Origin: Isoetes taiwanensis
Lineage: Eukaryota; Streptophyta; Lycopodiopsida; Isoetales; Isoetaceae
Reading direction: 5' to 3'
DNA: 64,000 nucleotides
NCBI GenBank assembly: GCA_021234155.1
Contig: JAJEKV010000016.1
Coordinates: forward strand, 3,090,471-3,154,470
Below the pieces are notes generated by a model. It had not been told where the DNA came from and made no database searches. It saw only the letters and a list, made by a program, of their open reading frames with translations. Both the position numbers and the translations under genes were made by a program. Below are positions 24,660-36,559 of this stretch, one piece after another (the stretch's first letter is position 1; each line of letters begins with the position of its first letter).

Positions 24660-25130
24660 TCAAGTTGTAATACCTGACTCATAGTCCATGTGAATAAAAA
24701 TGTGGATAGCGTGCTTGAATATTTATGGTACTTTGCATCAGTTTGGAACTGCCCCCCATGGGATGGTATTGGTTGTGGCCATCACTAGCATATGCACGAC
24801 AATGTGCATGACAATGTGCAGTTTACAATAGAAGGGGGTATTTTAAAATATTTTGACAGTTGATTCTCTTTGATTCTCTTCAACTAGTGGTACTGGCTTT
24901 ATATTGGGCGCCATGCCCCTTTCACTAAACCTTATGATGTTTTTGTTGTTTTTGCCCATTTTATAACAGTGTGTTTGCATATATTTGGGTCGCTTTCGGT
25001 ATGCAATGGAAATAATTTGTTTGTCTTTATGTTATATTTTATGTTATTGTGCTTTTTAGTAATTAATGTTTAGACCCGTTTGTTTTAGTTAGGGCCCGAA
25101 GGGCCCAAAATTTTTTTTAACATAACAATC
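24660..25130. other. AT-rich spacer, no supported gene
   Basis: No coding signal or clear repeat, apart from short duplications such as GATTCTCTTTGATTCTCTT. Confidence 0.5.
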
Positions 25131-25133
25131 TAA

Positions 25134-25571
25134 CACACAACTACCATTAACATTATTAACATAAACCATTGCATTTAACACATTTAAATTAAAATCCCCC
25201 TTAAACCCCCTTTGGTTTGGGTGCATATTCACACGGGGGGTTATGTAGGGCAGCGAGAGCCCCAAAAATATATTTATAATACATGTACAAAATTAACACC
25301 ATTAAGTACATTCTCTCAAACCTTATAGTATTTTGCAAACCTTAATATACAGTATACAAAAATTTGTACATGCATACCCCACAAACGAGGATTGCTATGT
25401 ACGGTGTAGATCTTGGAATAAAGGGCAAATATGCCCATCCGACAGCTCTCGTTGCCCGGAGTAACCCCCCGTGTGAATATGCACCCAAACCAAAGGGGGT
25501 TTAAGGGGGATTTTAATTTAAATGTGTTAAATGCAATGGTTTATGTTAATAATGTTAATGGTAGTTGTGTG
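25134..25571. mobile_element. MITE-like element with ~130-bp terminal inverted repeats
   Basis: The left arm, from CACACAACTACCATTAAC at 25134 to about 25263, is the reverse complement of about 25440-25571, including the shared CCCCCTTAAACCCCC block and the ATTCACACGGGGGG motif. The interior is about 175 bp and non-coding. I found no convincing TSD, so the superfamily is open. The right end abuts minus-strand LINE sequence (ending DFIW) at 25573. Confidence 0.75.
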
Positions 25572-25572
25572 C

Positions 25573-27475
25573 CAGATGAAGTCACGAACGGCTATCTCCA
25601 AGGATTTGTAGGACTTGTTATCTGCAATGATAGTCAAAGAGAAAAATATATGACTACTAGCAATAACATTGTTGACAATCTCAATCCTGCCTGCTAGAGA
25701 AAGGAATTTCATGTAACACTAAATCTTTCTCTTCATTTTGTTAACAATGGGCTCCCATAATCCATGCAAACTCATATTTATTGCTAAGGGTAATCCCAAC
25801 AGTCTAGTGGTAGTATTGTAACCAGATACTTTTATTCCTGAAATATGAACTTTCTCTGTATCCATCACAATGGTGCATTTGTCCTTGTTTAATCAAACCT
25901 CAGATGCTTTCCCAAACAAGTCTATGGTGTCCAAGAAGTTCTGGATGCTCGTGTCATCATCTCTCAGGAAGATAAAAATGTCGCCAGCGTACTACATGAT
26001 AGAGAATGAATGTCTCCGTATTTTCTGGCAGGGAGATGCAGTGGATGAGCGTTGATCTTGCAGAGCAAGTATAGCCTTGTAAATTATTGTCTGAATCCCA
26101 ATTTGAGCATATACAAGCTGCATCTTCTCAGAAGAAATCCTGATTGAGTTGTAGAAATGGTATCAGCCAAAATACCCTTCACCCTCTCACTAAATGCCTT
26201 TGCAAATATTTTATATATTGATGATAATAAAGTGATGGGTCGCTAGTCTGCAATAGTCTAGGGATCTTTGTTCTTGGGGATCAATGAGATGGCATCTGTA
26301 TTCGTTTGTCCAGAGCAGTGGACCAACGAAAGTCACAAAATGTGTCAAATATATCTGACTCCAACCAATCCCAATATTATTGAAAGAACTCAATCGGTAT
26401 ACCATCCAACCCTGGGCACTTTCCCTCTTTAAGTTCAAATACTGTCAAATTCAGATCAGCAACAGTTAAGCAGCCTCTACCGACAGACGTTGCCCTTCAA
26501 AAATGATGGGAGATATTCTAGACAGAACTGCATCTCCTATTTCTAACCGAAAGGGCAGATGTTTCTCAGTAAAAAAGCTTGAAAGTGGTCATGCAGATGA
26601 TGTTTGAGCTCTATTGGTTGTGAGAGTATAGAGTCGCCTGAACGTCGCAAGGAAGGTATGGCTGATGTCATGCGACACCACTTAGCTATGAGAAAGAAAA
26701 AGCTCGTACAATGGTCTCCACCACGGAACCACTGCAAGCTTGCTTTGGTCTTTGCCTATTGGATCTGTTCCTCTTCCAAAGGTTGAATTTGTGCTAATAT
26801 GTGACGCTTATGAATGTCTGGAAGAAGACCCTGCCGAGAGTGAAAAAAAGATCCTGATATAGCATATCTAGTAAAGCATGATCTGCTACTCTGGACTGTC
26901 GGCCCTACTATTTCGCAAAAGATTTGACTGCTACAAGTGCATCCACTATGCCAGCCATCCCACGACATCGGCTAAAGGCAGTAGTCCAAATACCCTTGCA
27001 AGCTTCTTGGAAGGCTGCGTCCTTCAAGACTTTTATAGATAGATAGATAGATAGATAGATAGTATTTTATATTGAAGCGAGAATATGTCCGCCCCAAATG
27101 GCACTGCAGCAGAGGTTCATTTGAAAGGAACTGTGGATGATGATCTGAAACTGAGTTGTCTCTAAGGCAGGACCAAAAAAGTCATGGGAATGCCAAAATT
27201 GCATTCGCATAGTGAGCCCCATCCCCCGAGAGCTTGCAGACCCCCACCAATCCGACTATTGCACCAAGTAAAGGCACCTTCACCATCTAACTCCAATAGA
27301 TTACAATCATGTAGAAGATGATGCCATTGCTGACATTCAAACCCAGGCACAACAGTAGATATAGCTCCTTGTCGATCCTCTTCTGTTTGGACCATGTTGA
27401 AGTCTCCGACAAGAATCCATGAAATTTCCTGACCCATACTAACCATCTTGGCCCATAAATGTTCAGACATAACAA
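25573..27475 (-). mobile_element. LINE fragment, minus strand, endonuclease to reverse transcriptase
   Basis: Minus-strand frames give the endonuclease part SWILVGDFNMVQTEEDRQGA (27470-27162), then QWFRGGDHCTSFFFLIAKW (26737-26543) and RT pieces (26438-26211). The catalytic box near 25985 reads YAGDI where YADD is expected. Downstream there is LLGLPLAINMSLHG, then LSLAGRIEIVNNVIASSH (25712-25527), ending at DFIW where the inverted-repeat element begins. Both ends are truncated and stops are frequent. It is an L1-type relic. Confidence 0.75.
27035..27062. repeat. (ATAG)n microsatellite
   Basis: Seven uninterrupted GATA units lie within the LINE relic. Confidence 0.95.
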
Positions 27476-27479
27476 CTAT

Positions 27480-28015
27480 ATGTCATATTGTAGGGAATAA
27501 GTCCGTCAAGTAAAGTGTCATAAAGTGGTGTGATTGACTATTTGCAAATTTGGTAGTTGTAGCAATATCTGTAGACAACATGTGCTTGAGGCGCCCGCAA
27601 TATGTAAGAATAAAGATACTTTACTCAAATTAAAAATGACCACTTTTTGAATAGAAAAGATTACATAAAATTTATCAAACCCACTAAAATCATCCGATTG
27701 GTACATCAGACGGTACAAACTAGAATATTCCTCCAACCCAACACCCAAGCAAGGGTTTGTCGTTTAGGCAACAAAAAAAGAAATGTGCATGTAGAACAAG
27801 CTAATGAGGATGAGATGCCACCGAAGTTGATCATAACTACTGGTCCTTGCAATTAAATTGATCCAACCGTTGCCTAACTTTGGATTGGAACAGGGTTATT
27901 ATACATAACTCGTAGAATATTCTTGCCTTAGCAAAGTGATTATTGTAGTAATCACTAGTTTCCTTTGTTTCCTGTATTTTTTCTGTTCTGTGTACTTCAG
28001 GCCAGGTTAAATAAG
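27480..28015. other. Spacer, no supported gene
   Basis: Short open frames only. The plus frame 27647-27856 (69 codons) has no recognisable domain. Confidence 0.4.
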
Positions 28016-28017
28016 GC

Positions 28018-28296
28018 AAATCATTGCTAAATTCGACATTGGTATGGCAGAAATTAGTGCAAAATAGTGCCAAAAAGGACAGATCAAAGCAGAAATTGCA
28101 AAAAAGGGGGGTTTTGAAATGCTTTGGTACTTTCAAAGCATAGATCAAAGCTACAAATCATTGCTAAATTCGACATTGGTATGGCAGAAATTAGGGCAAA
28201 ATAGTTCCAAAAAGGACATATCAAAGCAGAAATTGCAAAAAACGGGGGGCTTTGAAATGCTGGAACTTTTCAAAGCATAGATCAAAGCTTTTTTGG
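28018..28296. repeat. 137-bp direct tandem duplication
   Basis: AAATCATTGCTAAATTCGAC begins at 28018 and again at 28155. The two units differ by a few substitutions and small indels; both end near AAAGCATAGATCAAAGC. Confidence 0.9.
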
Positions 28297-28984
28297 AAGC
28301 TATGTTGCTGCAACACAGTAGGCTAAAATCAAAACTATTGGCTAAACACTTTTTATATTCAGTTTGACCAACTTCAACCATTGGAGTTCGAGAAAATGTC
28401 ATGCCCGCATGAAGACTCAGAATCAAGAGAGGGCTTTGTAACCTCAAAGTCTAACCCACTACTAGCTACACCAGATTGAAGCATTAAGAACTGAAGAATT
28501 GTAAGAACTGAAGGTAAGCAATCCACTTTATTGCCCTCCTCAACAAATCAAGGAGCCTTTTGCACACGAGCATTTTGTTTCTCTGAACATAAACCTTTAG
28601 AGATCCAAAAACTAAAGCACGTATCAATGACTTCTTAGACAAAATTACCATTTTTCATGCAAAAACTATGGCGATGGGATTCTTCAAGCTTCAATTTAGA
28701 TGGTTTCTAGTTTTCTTTGGAATGTTCTCTCACACCATTGATCCGAGAAATAGTTTAGAAAATTCCATAAAATGTTCTCATATCCAAGGGCCATATCAAA
28801 GCAATAAAAACAATTGCGATAACTACCCATAAATATGCTTTTCTGTCTCCAGCTACATTTGAAAATACTTTATCTAGGCTGTAATTCTTGTTGCATCATA
28901 CATGAAAACTCATGATTTGCGTCTAGTATGACAATCAGTTTGATTACCCCTATTATTAGTTAGATCCACTCTGTGAATCCTTAT

Positions 28985-29165
28985 GATTCAAACTCAAATG
29001 TCATGTCCTAAAGGTTGGACTTGATCATTCTTTCAATTATTATGTCGACTCAATATGAATACTCAAGCTCAGTTATCATGTCCCAAAGTTTGGACTTGAT
29101 CATTCCTTCAATTATTATATCTTAGAGATTGGATTTGATCATTCCTTCAATTATCATGCCCCACA
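28985..29165. repeat. Short degenerate tandem repeats
   Basis: TTGGACTTGATCATTC followed by TTTCAATTAT or CTTCAATTAT recurs three times (near 29015, 29090 and 29130) in otherwise AT-rich non-coding DNA. Confidence 0.75.
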
Positions 29166-29199
29166 AAACGTTCTTTTTATTTTCCTCCAATTGACAGAT

Positions 29200-30420
29200 C
29201 TTGAAGGATTCACCTTTGATCGATGTATAACCCATGAGAGTTCAGTAGAAGGGGCTTTTCCGTTTTACCATTTATACACATATACTTAGGGTTTAGGGGT
29301 GTTTTTAAGCACTGATCTTGTGCTAATATTATACAAGGATGGAACAAACTACCTTTTGGAAATGCATACAAAAGGGGTATCTTTTGCCGCACTTTGAAAG
29401 CAGATGCCATACCCCCCTTATGTTTAAGTGCATCCCCCGAATGGCATGATTACCGTGGTTGAGCAAGGGTTATGCTGTGGTAAATCCGACCCTTTTCCTA
29501 TTTTGGATGCAGCCAACAGAAGCGCCTGTAGTTCTAGATGCAGACGAGCCCGCCCTGATTTTAGCAAGAGGCCGAAAACCTTTCCCAACTTCTTCAAATG
29601 CCCAATAGAATTTGGTGAAGTCCTGAAGAGAAGAAATCAGATTTCATTAGAGGAAATATGAGATCACATTTTGTCCCATTTAAGGGATGCTTAAAATGCC
29701 ACGTCAGCTTTTTAAACTGTCCAATAAGAGAAGAGTTTCAAGTGTGTCTCATTCCAAAGATATGTGGCAAATTGCATTAATACGCCATTGCAACTAACTT
29801 CCGTAGTATCATTTTTTCATTATAACTTTTCATCTATAACTCCGATTCAAACACTTTTTGTAGCAATAGGTTCGTCTTCTCAAGCTCTATCTAATGATAA
29901 ACCATTCATATAGCTTTCATGATATAAATGTACAAGAAATAATCAAAAAATCATATTTTTTTAAGATTAACGCATATGACCATATTGAAATACATCATAA
30001 CCATATATCATTAGAAAGATCTTTTCATTCCGCATCTAATGCAACAAACGCCGCAAAGATTTTGACGAAAGTGGATCAAAAGTTATTGGAGAAAAACAAA
30101 AGCAATGAGGTTGTTGGTGCTGCATTAATTGCAGTTTATAGTGGGTAGCCATTCTATTGGAGGATTCTTATGGGGATGACATGAGATCTCAAATTTCCTC
30201 TAATGACTATGCAATACAGGTGCTTGTTTCTGGCCATGACAAGAATCATAAGATTCCTTAATAGGGACAGACAAACATCTACACTATAAGATGCCTGAAT
30301 CTGGCTAAATTACAGTTATAATCCGGCTTGAATCAAGCTGGAGCAAAAAGAAATGCAAAGAACTGCTACAGAGATCAAGATCCCTCAAGAAGAACCGGCT
30401 GAAATTTAAAGGTGGATTAA
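29200..30420. other. Spacer, no supported gene
   Basis: An 84-codon plus-strand frame at 29894-30148 is AT-rich and has no recognisable domain. No splice context supports it. Confidence 0.4.
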
Positions 30421-30424
30421 AATT

Positions 30425-30720
30425 TCGTCGAAGAATTTAAGTCAGCATGAAAATTTTGGAAGAAATTTTCAGCTGACCTAGAGGCGCCACTCGCGGCTCT
30501 GCCGCTCATGGCTCGCCAGATCAACTGAAAATTTCTTTCCGAAATTTCAAACTGACTGAAATTACTCCTCCCTAAGGCATGCATGTGATAAAATGAATGA
30601 ATGAATGCATTTTATTGTCTATAGAGACCGATTGGCCTATAGGACCCAATCAAAGAGAACAATAATCATTTTGCTGTCAGGATTAAGGGGAGGATAACCC
30701 TCCCCTCGAGGAGATTACGG
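30425..30720 (-). mobile_element. Dispersed repeat and rearranged non-LTR fragment (copy 2)
   Basis: The stretch to 30655 matches 21285-21470. At about 30650 (CAAAGAGAACAATAA) it jumps to sequence that in the 21.47-22.76 kb element lies deep in the body (CTGTCAGGATTAA, near 22670). The 3' tail is therefore joined directly to mid-element sequence, showing an internal deletion or recombination. Confidence 0.7.
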
Positions 30721-30926
30721 CAAATAACCCTCGAGGCTGGGCCGAGAGGGTTAGTTGCCATGATCCTCGAGAAGGGAGGGTTGGCCTCCTTTAACCACAT
30801 GCCCGAGCAGGTTGCAATGCATTTTAGAATGAGGCATTTGAGGAGGATTATGATGACCCTTAACAAAGCCATTCAGCAAATTAGCCTCTGCACAGATCTA
30901 AATCTCCTTTTATGGTTTTGCAGATT

Positions 30927-31016
30927 GGAGCGGCAAATCTTCCGAAGCTTTAAAACTAGAAATCATGCAGTGGAGCGGCAAACCTTCCAAAGCTTTAAGA
31001 CTAGAAATCATGCATT
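30927..31016 (+). repeat. 45-bp tandem duplication
   Basis: GGAGCGGCAAATCTTCCGAA starts at 30927 and a near-identical copy starts at 30972. In the plus frame 30760-31080 the units translate to ERQIFRSFKTRNHA and ERQTFQSFKTRNHA, but the frame has no known domain. Confidence 0.85.
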
Positions 31017-31089
31017 GGAATTCCCATGTTTCTCCTTTTCAGAACCGTTTTATAGATCAGTCGTTTCAATCCTTTTATAGATTAGTAGC

Positions 31090-32660
31090 AATTTTTTTAT
31101 CAGAAGTTTTCATTCTCGAGGCACTTCTTATCATGATTTAACCCATTTTCTGGATTATTTGCTCGAGATTAGACCTCCTTTTCCAGTTCCGTAGCCTCTC
31201 GAACCTTTTTTTTTCCTTTTTTTTCTATTTTCTATGCAATGAAGTTTGTGGCCGGGTACATCCGCAATGGCCGCAGATTTATCTCGAATGTAAAAAAGGG
31301 AGGCCAGTGCATCTAGAAATAAATTCGATCCATCTAGAAAGAAACAGAGCTGCAAAAACGGCGAAATAGAGGTACATAGATGAACAGAATATTCGGAGCG
31401 ATTATGGGCGATTACGGCATATTCGAGGGATTATTGTTAATAATCATTAGAATATTCGCTGAAATAGAATAGTCGGGAAGTTATGAATATTATAATTATG
31501 CTATGATCCAACGGTGTGCAATGGTTGGATTGACATCACCTGCAAGGGCATGTGGTTAAGAAACCCTTGCCCCAAAGAAAGAATCTTAGCCAATGCACTA
31601 ATTTCAAATTAAACTCATGTTGTCTAGCAATTGCCAATCTTTGGAATAAAAAAAAACACAAGCCATAGACTTCCAACGGGCAACCCAATGACTATAAGTT
31701 GGATCTTTTATGTAAAAAACAAGAAGTTATTGTCAAATTTAAAGACTGGCCCTACAAAGGTTTTGTCAAATTTAAGCATTTACAATTGAGTGCTCCACTA
31801 ATACAAGTTGCCAAGGTGATATTGGACTGGGTTAATGACATCTCAACCAGCACTTGTGGACCTTGAATGCATTTGTTACATAAGACAAGAAATATCATCC
31901 TTAGAGAGAAGACAAATTACAAGTCAACATAGCTTCGGAGCCGAGAAATTTCCCTTTGCCATGTCTTAATGCAGCAAGTTTAGGTTGGATCGGACCACAA
32001 AATTCAATTCCATTCTTGCAGAGATGGGCATGGTGGCAGCTTGATCACTATCTGCGGACTTAAGTAAGTCTTAGATTCATTTATTTCAAAGTCTTTAATT
32101 GTTTTGCGGGGACCACCATATTCAAAGTTCGGGATATGGTGTTTCCGCATTTTTTTTTTGTGGTATTTTTGGCCACCCGTTATCAGCCACTGTATAGTTC
32201 ATAGTTTCAAGCCCAAAATCAACTTTTGGGTCATTTTTAGATTGAAAGGATCAACGAACACGAAACTTCTGAAGCAGACTATCTCTCTTTCAAATAGTCA
32301 CGATTAAGAGGCTCTATTTGAGCTCAAATCACTTCCTTTCTTTATCAAACCAGCATTAAAGAGGATTCAAAGTGATTAGAAGGGCTTTTGAAGCCGTTCA
32401 AGCTGCCCACGGAGCTGCAAGAATGATCTGCCCAAATATCTTAGCTCTGCCGCACAGTTTCGCACTTGCTTTTTAATGTCTTGCAGAGATGGGCATGGTG
32501 GCACCTTGCACTGTCTGCAGTTTTCTAAGGGCTGAATGTCGCACCTAGCGAGTTCAGTCAGTTACTATCCCAATTTACATGATAGAAGATCTTGCAAATT
32601 ACTTATGGTCTTCTTTTAACAATCTTCTTGCTTTTCAACGACTTGCTTTTTCTTAATTTT
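31090..32660. other. Spacer upstream of the CRINKLY4-like pseudogene
   Basis: No supported gene. The 2-kb region before 32669 would contain the ancestral promoter, but no element can be picked out. Confidence 0.4.
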
Positions 32661-33221
32661 AGAGCAAGATGGGTTTGCCTGAGCATCTTCTTCTATGGAC
32701 TATATTGTTGGTGATTTCGACAGATATGAAATATGCTCTCAAGATATGGACACATGGCAACAATTCTTCTAAATGCTGGACGCTACCGAAGAAGAATTTA
32801 CCTTGTGTGCTATTAAACCAGTTCTCTTATTCCAGCCCCGCTATTCGACTACCAACACCTATAATGTCACATATACTCCAAAATGAAAAGCTATGGGCTA
32901 TAACAGGAGGATACTCTACATCTTGTGGTCTCACTTATGGCTTTAGAAATGCCGCTTATCGGGAGAGACACCAAAGACAATAATGCTTGCATTGAGTGCC
33001 TCTGCTCCTTCAGATTACGTAAATTACAACTATACGAGTATAAGCCTCGGGAGGTTGGCATAGTTGTGCAGCTTAGAGATTCGGTGTTGTTGATTGTTGG
33101 GGATGGGATGAATATAATGAAACAAAAGCTCCCGGCTTTACCATGTGATATGTTACCGCAGGACGACAATTTAGCCATGGAATAAGGTTAAATGACAAAG
33201 AGAGTCTTTATGTGGGGAAAA

Positions 33222-33463
33222 TCCTTAGGGGAAATAAAATGGACTCTTGACGTGGCACGCTATCTCACCACCCAACCACGAGCCCCTCAGCCTATGACAC
33301 AACCGCCCCTTGAGCTCTCCCCGAGCTACTATATAGCATGCACGCCCCTTTGGTCCTTCTTTGGACCAAAGGCCTCTTTGACCATAGGGCCCTTTGGACT
33401 AAAAGCCCACTTTGGACCATAAGGCCCTTTTTGGACTAAAGGCCACGCCCTTGGCATATTGCA
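33222..33463 (-). repeat. 3' LTR of the Ty3 element, with short internal repeats
   Basis: On the minus strand it starts TGCAATATGCC at 33463. Units like TTTGGACC and AGGGCCC recur with a spacing of about 20-24 bp between 33345 and 33445. A TATATAG box lies near 33335. The outer end near 33222 does not show a clean CA terminus. Confidence 0.7.
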
Positions 33464-33569
33464 TTCCCCTTCTGACATTGCAGCAGTCCTTCCTCAAAGA
33501 AAAAGGGTGTCTAAATACCTTTAGCCATCCGAAAGCATAATCCTTCCTTGGCCTTCGCTTAGGCCGGCT

Positions 33570-34607
33570 AGTAGAAGCCCTCGCGGCTTGGACTTCCTCT
33601 TGTCCCTCGCCTTTGCTTTCCGATCTTTATATTCCTAAGAATATCCGATAAGCTTCTAAAACATTGCCACGCACCCATGAAGCGCCCCTCCAAAGGTTTG
33701 TGAGCCAACTTAACCAAATATTGTCTTGAACCACTAGTGGATTTATCCGCCAAAAATTGTTTCCTTCCTAGAACTTCTCGAATCATCAATCAATTCGCTC
33801 GCTTAACCTCCCAAGTTGAGGTAACTCCTTACCATGATAAGCCTTTAGGAATGAAACATTCACTACATCATGCATTTTCCAACCTTGAGGCAATCTTTAA
33901 TTGATATGCATTCTCATTGACCACTTTAATAACTTGAAATGGTCCATGGAAACGGGTGCCAACTTAAGATCCTTCTTAAGATCTTTCTTAAAGTGGCCTT
34001 TATGGATCCTCATCCATACCCAATCTCCTTCCTTAAAACCATTGGTTGCCGCGAACTTAGATGATTTATTTGCAAAAGATGCTTGAGCATCTCGAATACG
34101 AAGCTTGAAGCAAGTCTATGAGATCCTTATGCTCAATAACCAAATCATCGCCACTGAACATCCTCACACACCGAAAGAGTGGCTCCTCGCGACAAAGTGA
34201 CCATAGACCGCCGAAAAGGGGTCATCTTTATGGTAGACCGATAGGTATTATTATACACAAATTCAGCAATAGGCAAATACTCTTCCCAATGACCTTGATG
34301 TTCATTGACAAACCCCCTTAAGATGGAACAAATAACTTTATTTACCACCTCGGATTGTCCATCGGTTTAGGGTGAAACGCAGTTGGAGAACCTTAACTCG
34401 TCCCCAATTGCATAAACAATGCCTTCCAGAATTTACTAGTAAACTTTGCATCACGATCAGATATAATAATCTTTGGCAACCCATGTAGCCTAAATATCTC
34501 CTTGATAAAGAGCGTAGCCGCACTATAAGCCGTCAACTTATCCAAACAAGGAATGAAATGAGCATGCTTAGTTAAACAATCAACAATCGTCCAAATAACA
34601 GTTCGAA
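33570..34607 (-). pseudogene. Ty3 integrase and chromodomain-like tail
   Basis: On the minus strand: [32 protein letters not shown] (about 34430-34570; central Asp block), TDGQSEVVNKV (about 34360; catalytic Glu), EYLPIAEFVYNNT, and later LPQGWKMHDVVNVSFLKAYH-like sequence (about 33850-33890). A block reading REVLGRKQFLADKS and RQYLVKLAHKPLEG (33789-33568) resembles a degraded chromodomain, which suggests a chromovirus. The N-terminal part of integrase is missing and stops occur. In active elements integrase inserts cDNA. Confidence 0.8.
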
Positions 34608-36297
34608 AAAGGGCCAAAAAGGGCCACGTCCTTGGCATATTGCAGGAAAACTGAACTTGGGTTACAGTATGATACCATATCTGCTGGTGAATCGCACGTT
34701 TGTGGCATAGAAAAAGGCACTAAAAAAACTTTATGTTGGGGTGATACTACACGCAATCAAGTTTACCCCCCGGATGACCATAAATTCTCTTCTATAGCAT
34801 CTGGTAGCTACCATTCATGTGGTTTAAGAGATGACAATCATGAAGCAAGATGTTGGGGTTGGAACGACTATAATATTACAGATGCACCAAATGGGTTCCT
34901 TCGCCTTTATCATCGCCTCTATGACATGTGGTGTCAGTTTAGACAAAGGAGAAATTATTTGTTGGGGTGCAATAAACAAACATGATATTGCCAACCTACG
35001 AACAACACTAGCAGCTAACAAGTCACCATGTTCAGAAAAATGCGAAAATAATCAAGATGAGACGCCCAGTGGCAAAGAATTGTCCCACTCAAAATGACAA
35101 GTTTTATGATTGTACCGCCTGCTCCCCCTCGCGCCTTATAGTCTTCCATGTCGTTTAACAGAGATCGAGTTTGCTCAAACTCAAACACCGGGTAAGGATT
35201 CTAAAAAATCTCATCTTTCGCTTGTTGTTGGAGCAAATTGCAAAGCCATTACTTTAATTGAGTTGTAGTTATAAGCTTGTGTCTCTACTTTGGCACAAGG
35301 ACCACCATAGCGTATGGGAACACCGAGATAACAGGATTCAAGAGTTCAAGGATTCTCAGCTTCATTGGCTACATCAAATTACAGCTCCTCTACCATTTTA
35401 GGCAAAGGAGCATCATGTCTTGTGTACAAAGGAACTCTAGAAGACTGACGTGTTGTTGCTATCAAGAAAGCCATTGATCTAGAAATGTCAAGATCCTTTG
35501 ACCAAGAGCTAATGCTTTTGAGGAGTCTCAACCACACATGCCTTGTGAACCTTGTTGGATATCTAAAAATGAGAAAATCCTTGTCTTTGAATACATGGAA
35601 CATGGCTCATTGTATGATTGCCTCTTTGAGCAAAACCACCACTTGAGCTGGCAGAGGAGGATGAGAATTGCAACACAAGCATCCGTGAGGTTTAGAATAC
35701 TTGCATAATTTTGCTTCTCCAAGAGTAATTCACCCGGGATGTAAAAGCAGCCAACATCTTGTTAGATACCGACCGAATGCCCATGTGTCGATTTTGGACT
35801 CTCTTTGTTGGTCCTGTACCAAGAGGTGGCACACATCTTAGCAATATATCTCGTGGTGGGAACCCCGGATATCTTGACCCGAATACTATTAGACCAATAG
35901 CTCACTTTGAAGAGTGATGTATACAGCTTTGGGGTTGTACTTTTGGAACTTCTATGTGGTAAGAAAGCGCCGGTGATTATATTGTCCGGGCCATATTGAG
36001 AAGGCTAACATTGTCAACATGCTAGATCCTTCGCCTTCAAGGCTTTAACGATCCCACACCGCCGTGGAGGCATTTGAGCTAGCTTTGAAATGTGTCAACC
36101 CAAATGGGACAACTCGTCCAACCATGGAAACTGTTTTTCAAACTGTGGAGAAGTGCCTGAAAAACTTAAATGATGAGTAATCCATGTGGCAGCTATCACA
36201 AAGTATCCATTGATACTGAATGCCTGGGATGTGGGGTTGTCTTATAATTTAGAATCTCTTTGTGGAGGTGAATGTGAAGGCATTAATCAAGTCAAGG

Positions 36298-36330
36298 AAT
36301 AGAATAGAATATGATTTTATCGTCCAAGGC
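36298..36330 (-). mobile_element. Non-LTR 3' tail remnant
   Basis: On the minus strand the sequence reads GACGATAAAATCATATTC followed by (TATTC)n, the tail of the non-LTR family seen at 3.4 and 21.5 kb. Only about 30 bp remain. Confidence 0.65.
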
Positions 36331-36363
36331 ACAAAGACTTGAAATGGAACTCTTAGAATGGCA

Positions 36364-36540
36364 CTCAGCATTTAATCCCTCTAGATAGATGATGTGCCCA
36401 TAGAGTTGTGTAAGTCATTCGATTATAAAAGTTGCATTCTACGAATGCATACGTACTTTTGTATTTTTTCCTCTAACCCAACCCTTGTACATATTTGTGA
36501 CGTTTTTAGTATATTATTATGTGGCATGAATACACTTATA
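36364..36540. repeat. Condensed copy of sequences found at 25-83, 1119-1190 and 1990-2020
   Basis: CTCTAGATAGATGATGTGCC and AGAGTTGTGTAAGTCA match the window start. The following AACCCTTGTACATATTTGTG and TAGTATATTATTATGTGGCA match 1160-1180 and 1991-2010. The three segments are far apart near the window start but adjacent here, so one copy has a deletion or the other has insertions. Confidence 0.75.
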
Positions 36541-36559
36541 TTACAAGAATTTAGCATTG

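Larger units (their letters stand above)
33222..34644 (-). mobile_element. Ty3-type LTR retrotransposon, internally deleted, minus strand
   Basis: The element is bounded by GGAAAA at 33216-33221 and again at 34645-34650; one copy is a duplication of the target. Removing 33222-34644 and one GGAAAA restores a continuous reading frame of the CRINKLY4-like gene (LYVGK joined to TELGLQYDT). The 3' LTR lies at 33222-33463. A polypurine tract (AGAAGGGGAA on the minus strand, 33464-33473) sits directly before the LTR start TGCAATATGCC. At 34608-34644 only the first ~37 bp of the 5' LTR remain, fused to mid-integrase, so gag, protease and RT are deleted. Confidence 0.85.
32669..36180 (+). pseudogene. 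CRINKLY4-like receptor kinase pseudogene, split by a Ty3 insertion
   Basis: The gene appears to start at 32669 with a hydrophobic leader (MGLPEHLLLWTILLVISTDM). Extracellular repeat blocks follow: WAITGGYSTSCGLTYG (about 32910), then, across the insertion, [30 protein letters not shown] and DKGEIICWGA (34665-34980). The Cys-rich part (CSEKCENNQ), a damaged transmembrane segment (about 35200-35270) and the kinase follow. Kinase blocks are GKGASCLVYKG, VVAIKKA, LRSLNHTCLVNLVGY, VFEYMEHGSLYDCLFEQ, the DFG loop as VDFGLSLLVL (about 35790) and SDVYSFGVVLLELLCGKK (about 35920). Frameshifts and stops occur from the repeats to the C-terminus. The kinase family signals at the cell surface; this copy cannot. 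No introns are visible, as is usual for this family. Confidence 0.85.

Noticed and set aside
32891-33185. Independent genes from overlapping frames at 32.9-33.2 kb
   Set aside because: They are frame-shifted parts of the CRINKLY4-like pseudogene.
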